From NCBI GenBank assembly GCA_035762175.1, contig DASTPP010000098.1, positions 1-15,988 of the forward strand: a DNA stretch of 15,988 bases, written 5' to 3'. Shown one piece after another: positions 6,669 through 13,659 of this stretch. This DNA comes from DASTPP01 sp035762175. Its GTDB lineage: Bacteria > Myxococcota_A > Polyangia > Polyangiales > Polyangiaceae. Made by a program: the position numbers and the translations under genes. A model generated the notes under the pieces. That model saw only the letters and a list, made by a program, of their open reading frames with translations, ran no database searches and was not told the origin of the DNA. The first letter of the stretch is position 1; each line of letters begins with the position of its first letter.

Positions 6669-7556
6669 ATGGCGGACCGTACCAAGCAGAGCGTTTCGGG
6701 CGTAACGGCTAAGAAAAAGGCTTCGCAGCCGCCGGCGGCGAAGAAGCCCTCGACGCGCCCGCCCCCGGCGCCGCCGCCGCCCAAGCCGAAGGTCAAGACG
6801 CTCGAAGAGCGGCTCGCCATGGCCGAAGATCGGCTGCAGAAGCAAGAGCCGTCGTTCCGGCAGGCGTACCAAGAGCGCTTCGACATGACGTGGATCTTCC
6901 ACGATAGTGCGCTCGAGGGGGTGGTCTACACCGAGACCGAGCTGCGCACGGCGCTCGACCCGGGGGCGCCCACCGTCACCGACTCGAGCCTACAGCCGGT
7001 CTGCGAAGAGATTCGCCGGCACCGCGAGGCGATTCAATACGTCCGCGAGCAGGCCATCAAGCGGCGGCTGCCGGTGACGGTCGACGTCATCAAAAAAATT
7101 TACCTCATCTTGCACCCCGAAGAGGGCGACCTCAAGACGGTCAAGTACCGCAAAGAGATACCCCAGCACCGGCTCTACTTTCACGAATACGCGCCGCCCG
7201 ACAAGATACCGCACAAGGTGCGGCAGGTGGTCGAGTGGGTGAACGACCCCGAGACCAAGAAGGGGCGCGGGCCGATTCGCATCGCGGCGCGGGCGCACTA
7301 CGACCTCTTGCGCGTCTTCCCCTTCCCCAAAGATAGCGGCAAGGTGGCGCGCCTCTTCATGAACTTTCTCTTGATGCGCGCGGGCTACCCGCCGGCCATC
7401 ATGCACAGCGCCGAGCGGCAGCGCTATTATGAAGCGCTCAAGGGCGTGCCGGTCACGGTCATCGCCATCGTGCAAGAGGCCATCGACAACGGGCTCGCCA
7501 GCATCGAGAAGCTGCTCGACGAGCACGAAACGCACACCCGCTCGTTCGTGGCGTAG
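6669..7556 (+). CDS. Fic-domain protein with a degenerate catalytic motif
   Basis: 295 residues. An Ala/Lys/Pro-rich tail (1-42) precedes the fold. HDSALEGVVYTETEL (78-92) resembles the alpha-inhibitory helix of Fic proteins ([S/T]xxxE[G/N]), with the Glu kept and the first Ser replaced by Asp. Then come a beta-flap-like region (~158-193) and the core AARAHYDLLRVFPF...RLFMNFLLMRAGYPPAI (206-244), which matches Fic closely outside the active site. Fic enzymes normally carry HPFx(D/E)GNGRxxR, with His as base and the loop holding ATP phosphates to AMPylate Ser/Thr/Tyr. Here it reads FPFPKDSGKVAR (217-228): His to Phe, acidic to Lys, Gly-Asn to Asp-Ser, Arg to Lys. Canonical AMP transfer should be impossible. 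This suggests a pseudoenzyme, a binding protein or an altered chemistry. The frame is intact, so it is not decaying. A lipoprotein gene starts 2 bases after its stop. Confidence 0.85.
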   Translation: MADRTKQSVSGVTAKKKASQPPAAKKPSTRPPPAPPPPKPKVKTLEERLAMAEDRLQKQEPSFRQAYQERFDMTWIFHDSALEGVVYTETELRTALDPGAPTVTDSSLQPVCEEIRRHREAIQYVREQAIKRRLPVTVDVIKKIYLILHPEEGDLKTVKYRKEIPQHRLYFHEYAPPDKIPHKVRQVVEWVNDPETKKGRGPIRIAARAHYDLLRVFPFPKDSGKVARLFMNFLLMRAGYPPAIMHSAERQRYYEALKGVPVTVIAIVQEAIDNGLASIEKLLDEHETHTRSFVA

Positions 7557-7558
7557 CC

Positions 7559-8344
7559 GTGGCCGCCCTCCGCCCGCCCCGGCCCGGGCCCGCTGGCCGG
7601 CCCGCTTCGGCCCCCGCGCTCGGGCGGCCCCCCGCGCTTGGCCGGCCCCCCGCGCTCGGCCGGCCCCCCGCGCTCGGCCGGCCCCTCGCGCTCGCCTTGC
7701 TCCTCGCGCCCGGCGCCCTGCCGGGCTGCGGCGGCGACTCGGCCCCGCCCCCGCCGCCGCCCGAGCTGAGCCTGTCGATGGCGCCGACGGCGAGCTGGTG
7801 CTGCCCGGGCTTCGCGCCGCTCGACGGCGCGGGGGCCCCCTGCCCCCTCGTCGCCGTCGAGGCGCCCGGGGCGCCGTACGGGGCGGCGCCCGCGTTCGTC
7901 AGCTCGCTCGACGTCCAGGCGGTCGACGCCCGCACGGGCCTCGCCGTGACGATCGCCCCGCCCGGGCGCTGCGTCAGCGTCGGCGGCCCCTGCGGGCACC
8001 TCGCGGTGACCGTCCGCGACGGGGCGGGCGAGCCGGTCGTTGTCCGCAACGAGGCGGGCGAGCCTGTCACCAACGATCGTCAGCAATTCGGCTCCGGCAG
8101 CTTCGAGCTGCTGGTCAGCGCCGCCGAGACGGGCCCCGAGACGAGCGCGCGGCAGGTGCGCGTCGAGCTGCGGGGCGACGACGGCCAGCCCCTGCTCGAC
8201 CCCCTGGGGGCGCCGGTGGCGGCCGAGTTGTCCTTTGCCGTCTTTACCGCGAGGCGTTCGAGGCCGGCCCAGGGGGGCGAGGTGCCCCAAGAGGCGCAGC
8301 CGGCGCAGAGCGCCGCCGAGGTTTGCCCGCGGCCCGCGGGCTAG
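7559..8344 (+). CDS. Lipoprotein of unknown function, coupled to the Fic-like gene
   Basis: 261 residues from GTG 7559, two bases after the upstream TAG, so translational coupling is likely. The n-region is long (~43 residues) and holds four ALGRPP-type hexapeptides (20-43) encoded by an exact 18-bp repeat. A hydrophobic LALALLLAPGALPG stretch and lipobox L-P-G-C (Cys57) follow. The mature protein starts GGDSAPPPPPP, then a compact part with six or more Cys (CC at 81-82, Cys95, 138, 145, 256). It also contains a short internal duplication, VRDGAGEPV and VRNEAGEPV (152-170). Beta-rich composition suggests an envelope domain. I do not recognise a family. No better in-frame start exists except a TTG at 7697, which would remove nearly the whole signal peptide. 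Confidence 0.75.
   Translation: MAALRPPRPGPAGRPASAPALGRPPALGRPPALGRPPALGRPLALALLLAPGALPGCGGDSAPPPPPPELSLSMAPTASWCCPGFAPLDGAGAPCPLVAVEAPGAPYGAAPAFVSSLDVQAVDARTGLAVTIAPPGRCVSVGGPCGHLAVTVRDGAGEPVVVRNEAGEPVTNDRQQFGSGSFELLVSAAETGPETSARQVRVELRGDDGQPLLDPLGAPVAAELSFAVFTARRSRPAQGGEVPQEAQPAQSAAEVCPRPAG
7615..7692 (+). repeat. 18-bp in-frame repeat within the lipoprotein signal peptide
   Basis: CGCGCT begins at 7615, 7633, 7651, 7669 and 7687, exactly 18 bases apart, with near-identical CGGCCGGCCCCC between. Because 18 is a multiple of three, copy-number change keeps the frame and alters only the length of the n-region (ALGRPP hexapeptides). Confidence 0.85.
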
Positions 8345-8747
8345 TGCCGCCCCGAGGTTTGGCTCGCAGAGCGGGGCCCGGCCTTCCGGCAGGCCCCCAC
8401 GAGCCGAGAAGCGGTCCGGGCGCTCGGCGACGAAGGCGGGCCGGGCCGCGCGCTTGAAAATTCCGCCCGGAGGTAAATCGACGCCTCGAATGCGGCGGCG
8501 TAAGGCGCCCGGGCGTCTTCCGGATTCTTCGTTGGCGGTAAAGGGCCCGGCTTGGTAAAGTTCTGCGCATGAGTTCGAGACGCGGTCTCCACTCGGCGGG
8601 CCCCTCGTGCGCCCGCCCGGCGGGCCCGCGACGGCTCGACGCCCGCGCATGCCTTCACCCCGCGCGACGCCGGGGCGGGGCGGGGCGGGCGAGCCCCAAC
8701 CCTCCGCTGACGAACGGCGCGCGGCGCGCGCGAAGAAGGTGATGCCC
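8345..8747. other. Spacer before the first vWA gene
   Basis: No gene is evident in this stretch of about 400 bases. The vWA reading frame extends upstream to 8607, but that part encodes Arg/Pro-rich low-complexity sequence ahead of a good ribosome-binding site. Near the left end, GCCCCG (8349-8354) and CGGGGC (8372-8377) could pair weakly as a terminator. GGTAAAG is repeated at 8537 and 8554, the only A-rich patch. TTGGCG (8532) and TAAAGT (8556), 18 bases apart, are a very weak promoter candidate. Confidence 0.4.
8736..8739 (+). promoter_or_regulatory. Ribosome-binding site deciding the vWA-1 start
   Basis: AAGG within GAAGAAGG lies eight bases before ATG 8748 and two bases before ATG 8742. 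The spacing favours 8748. The residues encoded upstream are low-complexity. Confidence 0.5.
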
Positions 8748-10112
8748 ATGCTTGCTTCTCAGAACGGCGACGAAGAGACGACCCCTCGCGCCGCGCCCGG
8801 CGGCCTGCGCCGCTCGCTGCTCCGCCTGCTCGCGCTGGTGGGCACGGGGCTCGTGCTGGCGTACTGCGGCGGCGGCGACGACGACGACGGGGGCGGCCCG
8901 GGCTTCAACTGCGCCAACGCCTACGGCGACCGCTGCGGCTCGAGCTGCGTGAGCGACGCGACCTGCGGCGCCGGGCTCTTCTGCAGCAGCGGGGCGTGCA
9001 CCGCGCAGTGCAGCGGCGACCAGGGCTGTAGCGGCGGGCAGAGCTGCTCGGCGCAGGGCCGCTGCGTCGGCGGCGGCACGGGCGGCTCGGGCACGGGCGG
9101 CTCGGGCACCGGCGGCAGCGGCATCGGCGTCAGCGGCAGCGGGGGCTCGGGCGACGGGGGCCAGGGCGGGCAGTGCGCCGGGGTCAAGGTGCAGTTCATG
9201 CCCGTCATCCCCAGCGTCGTCATCTTGGTCGACCAGTCGGGCAGCATGACCGACGGGTTCGACGACAACAATCCGGCGACCGACCCGAACCCCTCGCGCT
9301 GGGTCGCGCTGCGGTCGAACCTGCTCGACCCGGTCAACGGCATCATCAAGAAGCTCGAGACGAAGGTGCGCTTCGGCCTCGCGACCTACAGCTGGGACCG
9401 CAAGGCCACCTGCCCGCAGCTGCCCGTCAACATCGAGCCGAAGCTCAACAACTACGACGTCATCAAGGCCAGCTACGAGAAGGCCAACCCGCTCGACAAC
9501 ACCCCGACGGCCGAGTCGGTCAAGGCGGTGCACGACCAGCTCACCGACCCCGGCTTCCAAGAGCCGGGCCCGAAGGTCATCATTCTGGCGACCGACGGCA
9601 ACCCCGACACCTGCGACGACCCCGACTCGAACGGCGAAGAGGGGCCTCGCACCGGCTCGGTCAACGCCGTCAAGGCCGCGTTCGGCGACGGCATTCGCAC
9701 CTTCGCCCTGGGCATCGACTTTCTCGAAGAGCCGAACGGCGAGCAGCACCTGCAAGACCTCGCCGCCGCCGGCCAGGGCATCGACCCCGTGCCGCCGCTG
9801 AGTCAAAAGCTCTACTTCAACGCCGAAGACCAGGCGCAGCTGCAAACCGCCTTCGACTCCATCATCAACGAGGTCGCCCGCGTCTGCGTCTTCGACCTCG
9901 ACGCGAACATCACCCCCGAGGCGGCGCCGCGGGGCACCGTCACCGTCGACGGCGAGCCCATCGCGCTCGACCCGACCAACGGCTGGAAGCTCAACGACAG
10001 CAACACCATCGAGTTCGTCGGCGCCGCCTGCGACAAGGTCAAGGCGGGCGCGACGGACGTGCTGGCGAGCTTCCCCTGCGGCACCGGCGGCGTCACGCCC
10101 ATCCCGCGCTGA
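8748..10112 (+). CDS. vWA-domain Cys-rich lipoprotein, paralogue 1
   Basis: 454 residues. A basic n-region and hydrophobic core (22-38) lead to lipobox L-A-Y-C (Cys40), then GGGDDDDGGG. A ten-cysteine module follows (Cys 55, 63, 67, 73, 79, 84, 88, 94, 100, 106). A Gly/Ser/Thr linker (108-141) resembles those of myxobacterial surface lipoproteins. The vWA domain (~147-375) has a full MIDAS: DQSGS (162-166), Thr in NTPT (251-254) and Asp in LATDGNPDTC (Asp283), so Mg-dependent ligand binding is expected. The C-terminal module (380-445) has CVFDLD, NGWKL, FVGAAC and SFPCG. It should sit on the outer membrane or in the periplasm and bind a protein or glycan ligand, which is unknown. It is the first of three same-strand paralogues. 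Confidence 0.88.
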   Translation: MLASQNGDEETTPRAAPGGLRRSLLRLLALVGTGLVLAYCGGGDDDDGGGPGFNCANAYGDRCGSSCVSDATCGAGLFCSSGACTAQCSGDQGCSGGQSCSAQGRCVGGGTGGSGTGGSGTGGSGIGVSGSGGSGDGGQGGQCAGVKVQFMPVIPSVVILVDQSGSMTDGFDDNNPATDPNPSRWVALRSNLLDPVNGIIKKLETKVRFGLATYSWDRKATCPQLPVNIEPKLNNYDVIKASYEKANPLDNTPTAESVKAVHDQLTDPGFQEPGPKVIILATDGNPDTCDDPDSNGEEGPRTGSVNAVKAAFGDGIRTFALGIDFLEEPNGEQHLQDLAAAGQGIDPVPPLSQKLYFNAEDQAQLQTAFDSIINEVARVCVFDLDANITPEAAPRGTVTVDGEPIALDPTNGWKLNDSNTIEFVGAACDKVKAGATDVLASFPCGTGGVTPIPR

Positions 10113-10123
10113 GCGCCAGGCCC

Positions 10124-10179
10124 GCGGCGCCCCGAGCCCGAGCGCGGCCGTAGCGGCCGGCGCGAAGCCGGGGCGCCGC
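10124..10179 (+). terminator. Nested GC hairpin after vWA-1
   Basis: GCGGCGCCCCG (10124-10134) pairs exactly with CGGGGCGCCGC (10169-10179). Inside the loop GGCCG TAG CGGCC (10146-10158) forms a second stem. It starts 12 bases past the vWA-1 stop. There is no T tract. It may be a terminator or a 3'-end stabilising structure. Confidence 0.45.
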
Positions 10180-10281
10180 CCGAGAGAGCGAGACGAGGGC
10201 CCCAGCGAGGGGCCGCCGCGCCCGGCGGGCGCCGCGAGCGCCGCGCAGGCCGCAAGCGCGCCGCGAGCGCCTACACGTGCT

Positions 10282-10345
10282 GAGCACGCCCCCAGCCCCG
10301 AGCACGCCCCCAGCCCCGAGCGCGCCGCGAGCACCGAGCACCGCG
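10282..10345. repeat. 18-bp direct repeat with related GAGC motifs
   Basis: GAGCACGCCCCCAGCCCC is repeated perfectly at 10282 and 10300 (period 18). It is followed by looser GAGCGCGCC, GAGCACC and GAGCACT motifs. The repeat is short and low-complexity. Confidence 0.6.
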
Positions 10346-10398
10346 AGCACTGAGCGCGCCGCGAGCCCCGAGGGGCGCGAGAGGGCGTGGGGCGCTGA

Positions 10399-10490
10399 TT
10401 GCAATGGTACCGTTCTTTTCTAGATAAAACCGCGATGCGGTTATTGGGTGGCCCTTTCGGCTTCCGGGCCTGTGCGACGAGGTGTATAAA
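10399..10490 (+). promoter_or_regulatory. AT-richer patch, candidate promoter for vWA-2
   Basis: TTGCAA (10399-10404) and TAGATA (10421-10426), 16 bases apart, are a partial match to vegetative promoter boxes. A second -10-like TATAAA lies at 10485-10490. Between them AACCGC GAT GCGGTT (10428-10442) is a perfect six-base inverted repeat that could be an operator. The patch stands out as the least GC-rich stretch of its spacer. The assignment is by sight only. Confidence 0.3.
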
Positions 10491-10651
10491 CGTAGGGGCG
10501 ACCGACCTTAGCTGCAGCTTGCCTTCGACCCGGCCGACTGGCCTTCGTGCGACCTCCGCGCTCGTTGCGAGCTCGGGGGCGCCACGGCGGCCGGGCCGGA
10601 AGCGAGCGGCGGCCGCCCCCAACCACTTATCCGCCCCTTTTTGTCACGCCC

Positions 10652-10656
10652 GAGGA
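10652..10656 (+). promoter_or_regulatory. Ribosome-binding site deciding the vWA-2 start
   Basis: GAGGA lies six bases before ATG 10663 and fixes this start within a frame that is open far upstream. Confidence 0.65.
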
Positions 10657-10662
10657 AACGCC

Positions 10663-12036
10663 ATGATTGCTTCGCGCCGACCCGATCCGCGGCCGCATCG
10701 TTCGACCCCGAGGCGGTCGCCCGCCCGGACGGGCGTCGCCTTGCTCGCGGGCTCGCTGCTGGGCCTCGGCATCGCGTGTTCGCAAAGCGAGTCGGCGCCC
10801 GAGCCGGGGTCGCCCGACGTCTGCGCGGCGACGTACGGGGCGCGCTGCGGGTCGCCCTGCGCGGACGACGCGGCGTGCGGGGGCGGGCTCTACTGCTCGC
10901 TCGGCGCGTGCGCGGCCGAGTGCACGCCGGCGGGCGGCTGCGGGGCGGGCCTCGTCTGCGGCCCGCTCGGGCGCTGCGTGAGCCCCTCGACGCCCCCGCC
11001 GCCCCCGCCGCCCTTGCCGACGTCGCCGCCCCCGCCGCCGCCCCCGCCGATGACCTGCCCGGAGGACGTCACGGTGACCTTCACGCGGGAGACGCCCGAC
11101 GTCCTGTTCGTGATCGATCAGTCGGCGAGCATGCTCTGCTCGGTGGACCTCGAGACGGCCTGCGAGACGGCGCCGACCACGCCGGCGCCGCTGACGCGCT
11201 GGGAGGCCCTCCGCCAGGCGCTGCTCTCGCCGACGGGGCCGATCGCGCGGCTGCAGGCGCAGGTCAACTTCGGCATGCTCCTCTATTCGGAACAAGCGGA
11301 CGACGCGGGCACCTGCCCCGACTTCGCCGAGGTGGCCGTCGCGCCGAACAACTACGAGACGATCAAGGCGAAGTACCTGGCCGAGACGACGAAAGACGCG
11401 ACGCCGACGGGCGCGGCGCTGACGCGCGCGATCGAGCGGCTCACGCAGCCGCCGCCCGAGGGCCAGAAGCCGAACCCGAAGTACATCATCTTGGCGACCG
11501 ACGGGAACCCCAACACCTGCGCGGTTCCGTTCACGCCGAGCGTCCCGTCGATCGCGGCGAAGATGCGCAAGGACGTCGAGGACGAGGCGCGGCGGGGCTA
11601 CGAGGCCGGGGTGACGACGCTGGTCATCGCGGTGGGCAAGGGGCTCATCGACCCGGCGCACCTGCAGAGCCTGGCGCTCGCGGGCGGCGAGGGCCTGCCG
11701 GCGGTGAGCACGCCGCCGGCCCCGGGCGCCGAGAAGTACTACGAAGTGGGCAACAACGACGAGCTCATCGCCACCTTCGACGAGGTGACCAAGGGGGTGC
11801 GCTCGTGCGTCATCGAGCTCGACGCGACGGTCGACCCGGCCGACGCGTCGAAGGGCAAGGTGACGCTGGACGGGCAGCCGGTGGCGTACGGCGCTGAGGA
11901 CGGCTGGCGCCTGGCCGCGCCCAACGACAAGATCGAGTTCGTCGGCGCGGCGTGCGCGAAGGTGCGCGAGGCCTCGACGCAGATCGCGGTCGCCTTTCAG
12001 TGCGGCTCGAACGTTACGCCGAAGACCCCCCGCTGA
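10663..12036 (+). CDS. vWA-domain Cys-rich lipoprotein, paralogue 2
   Basis: 457 residues with a very basic n-region (RR motifs at 5-6 and 17-18), hydrophobic core (23-37) and lipobox G-I-A-C (Cys39). The ten-cysteine module (Cys 54 to 105) has exactly the spacing of the other two copies. The linker is different: two poly-Pro runs (111-117 and 122-129) instead of Gly/Ser. In the vWA domain, MIDAS residues are present as DQSAS (152-156), Thr in DATPTGAAL, and Asp in LATDGNPNTC. The C-terminal module repeats CVIELD, DGWRL, FVGAAC and FQCG. Codon choice leans more to GCG/GAG and GTC/GTG than in copies 1 and 3, so this may be the most diverged or separately acquired copy. It probably shares the envelope location and general binding role of its neighbours. 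Confidence 0.88.
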   Translation: MIASRRPDPRPHRSTPRRSPARTGVALLAGSLLGLGIACSQSESAPEPGSPDVCAATYGARCGSPCADDAACGGGLYCSLGACAAECTPAGGCGAGLVCGPLGRCVSPSTPPPPPPPLPTSPPPPPPPPMTCPEDVTVTFTRETPDVLFVIDQSASMLCSVDLETACETAPTTPAPLTRWEALRQALLSPTGPIARLQAQVNFGMLLYSEQADDAGTCPDFAEVAVAPNNYETIKAKYLAETTKDATPTGAALTRAIERLTQPPPEGQKPNPKYIILATDGNPNTCAVPFTPSVPSIAAKMRKDVEDEARRGYEAGVTTLVIAVGKGLIDPAHLQSLALAGGEGLPAVSTPPAPGAEKYYEVGNNDELIATFDEVTKGVRSCVIELDATVDPADASKGKVTLDGQPVAYGAEDGWRLAAPNDKIEFVGAACAKVREASTQIAVAFQCGSNVTPKTPR

Positions 12037-12128
12037 ACTCGGGCCCGGCCGGGCGGCGAAGCCCGGTGGCGGGCTTGGTCACGGGGCCGCCAGAAGTCTT
12101 GTAACCTTCCGCTTGTTCAAGAAACAAT

Positions 12129-12134
12129 AAGGAG
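12129..12134 (+). promoter_or_regulatory. Strong ribosome-binding site for vWA-3
   Basis: A consensus AAGGAG lies six bases before ATG 12141, the best Shine-Dalgarno in the window. It sits in an AT-rich patch that also holds TTGTT CAAGA AACAA (12113-12127), a small inverted repeat that might affect access to the site. Confidence 0.75.
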
Positions 12135-12140
12135 ACTACC

Positions 12141-13544
12141 ATGCCCCCTCTCGAGCGCACCACGCCGGCCGGCCGGGCCGCGCGCCTCCGCAGCACGTTC
12201 TTTCTGGGCGCCCTGCTCGCCGCGCTCGTGCCGGCCGCGGTCGACTGCGGCGGCGGCGACGACGACGACGACGGGCCGGGCGCCGCCTTCAACTGCGCCG
12301 ACGCCTACGGCACCCGCTGCGGCATGGGCTGCGTCAGCGACGCGGCCTGCGGCGCCGGCATGTTTTGCGGCGGCGGGACGTGCACCGCGCAGTGCAGCGG
12401 CGGCTCGGGCTGCGCCAGCGGGCAGACCTGCTCGACGCAGGGCCGCTGCGTCGGCGGCGGCACCGGCGGCTCGGGCACCGGGGGCAGCGGGGGGGGGCTG
12501 CCCCCGATCAACCCGGGGGGCTCGGGCGGCTCGGCCGGCTCGGGCCCCGTGGCGGGCGCGGGCGGCGGGGGCAACTGCCCCGACGTGAGCGTCGAGTTCC
12601 GGCCGATCATCCCCGCCGTCATGCTGGTCGTCGACCGGTCGGCGAGCATGCGCTGCCCCATCACCAGCGACGCCGAGCTCGTCAACGAGTGCGGCAACCC
12701 GCCGAACGCCGACGACCCCGACTCGCGCTGGCAGACCTTCAAGGGGCCGCTTCTTTCGTTCATCCAGGCGCAGGACGAGAAGGTCATCTTCGGCATCACG
12801 TTCTACCCCGAGGGCAACGCCTGCGGCGTCGAGGCGGCGTCGACGGTGACGCTCAAGGCCGGCGCCTTCGACGAGATCAACGCGGCGTACAACGCCGAGG
12901 CGCCGAACGGGCAGACGCCGACGGGCGCCGCGATCGACTCGGCCGTCGCCCAGATGGACGCCGTGGCCGACCTGCCCGACGGCACGCCGAAGTTCATCAT
13001 CCTCGCCTCCGACGGCTCCCCCTTCTGCGGTTCGGGCACCGAGAACGCCCAGCAGAACGCGGCGGTCGCCAACGTCGGCGAGGCCTTCGACGCGGGCATC
13101 CGCACCTTCGTCATCGCGATCGGCGAGCTCTTCACGGCGAACGCCGCCAAGCAGGCGCAGTTCCAGGCGATCGCGGACGCGGGCGCCGGCAAGGGCAAGC
13201 CCGGCGGCGTGACCGGCGACGGCCCGCTCTACCCCGTCACCAACACGCAGGCGCTCACCGACGCGCTGAACACCATCATCAACGGCGTGCGCCCCTGCTC
13301 GTTCGACCTCGACGTCGCGCTCACCAACCCCCAGGCCGACGGGCCCAAGGGCGTCGTCACCATCGACAACCAGCCCATCGCCTTCAACTCGCCCGACGGC
13401 TGGGAGCTCACCGACAACGACACCATCACGTTCGTCGGCGCCGCGTGCAACTCTATCCGCACGGGCTCGACCGACGTGAAGGCGTCGTTCCCCTGCGGGG
13501 TCGAGACGACGCCGGTGCCGAAGCCCCCCGGGCCGCCGCGCTGA
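12141..13544 (+). CDS. vWA-domain Cys-rich lipoprotein, paralogue 3
   Basis: 467 residues. A basic n-region, hydrophobic FFLGALLAALVPAAV and Cys36 followed by GGGDDDDDG resemble copy 1. However, the residue before the Cys is Asp (A-V-D-C), unusual for signal peptidase II, which prefers small residues there. The ten-cysteine module (Cys 52 to 103) is spaced exactly as in copies 1 and 2. A long Gly/Ser linker (105-144) with an insert LPPINPG follows. The MIDAS is DRSAS (165-169), Thr in QTPTGAAI, and Asp in LASDGSPF (Asp291). The C-terminal module has CSFDLD, DGWEL, FVGAAC and SFPCG, with a Pro-rich tail. Copies 1 and 3 are closer to each other (CTAQCSG, GRCVGGGTGGSG) than to copy 2, so the order may reflect duplication around the middle copy. 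Same strand, 104 bases after copy 2. Confidence 0.9.
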   Translation: MPPLERTTPAGRAARLRSTFFLGALLAALVPAAVDCGGGDDDDDGPGAAFNCADAYGTRCGMGCVSDAACGAGMFCGGGTCTAQCSGGSGCASGQTCSTQGRCVGGGTGGSGTGGSGGGLPPINPGGSGGSAGSGPVAGAGGGGNCPDVSVEFRPIIPAVMLVVDRSASMRCPITSDAELVNECGNPPNADDPDSRWQTFKGPLLSFIQAQDEKVIFGITFYPEGNACGVEAASTVTLKAGAFDEINAAYNAEAPNGQTPTGAAIDSAVAQMDAVADLPDGTPKFIILASDGSPFCGSGTENAQQNAAVANVGEAFDAGIRTFVIAIGELFTANAAKQAQFQAIADAGAGKGKPGGVTGDGPLYPVTNTQALTDALNTIINGVRPCSFDLDVALTNPQADGPKGVVTIDNQPIAFNSPDGWELTDNDTITFVGAACNSIRTGSTDVKASFPCGVETTPVPKPPGPPR

Positions 13545-13553
13545 GGCGCCGGG

Positions 13554-13572
13554 CCCCGGGGCGAGCCCGGGG
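13554..13572. terminator. Hairpin after vWA-3
   Basis: CCCCGGG (13554-13560), GCGAG, CCCGGGG (13566-13572) is a perfect seven-base-pair stem ten bases past the vWA-3 stop. It lies between this gene and the convergent HMA gene. There is no T run. Confidence 0.4.
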
Positions 13573-13659
13573 GCGCAAACCGACCGCGAGGCGACCGAGC
13601 ACGGCGTCGCCGGGCCCCGTCAGGCCCCCCGGGGCGGGGGCGCCGGGGCCGCGCGGGCC

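Larger units (their letters stand above)
10113..10662. other. Spacer between vWA-1 and vWA-2
   Basis: No gene is seen in these 550 bases. From left to right it holds a nested GC hairpin (10124-10179), a smaller hairpin GGCCCC AGCGA GGGGCC (10198-10214), a GAGCACG-type repeat region (10282-10345), and an AT-richer patch from about 10396 with promoter-like sequence. A frame open upstream of the vWA-2 start (from 10399) has no family resemblance and is best taken as leader. Confidence 0.6.

Noticed and set aside
8655..10622. 655-residue minus-strand frame over vWA-1
   Set aside because: It is the antisense shadow of a clear vWA lipoprotein, without domain motifs.
10399..10662. N-terminal extension of vWA-2
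   Set aside because: A good ribosome-binding site (10652-10656) and a normal lipoprotein signal peptide start at ATG 10663; the extension has no resemblance to the paralogues.
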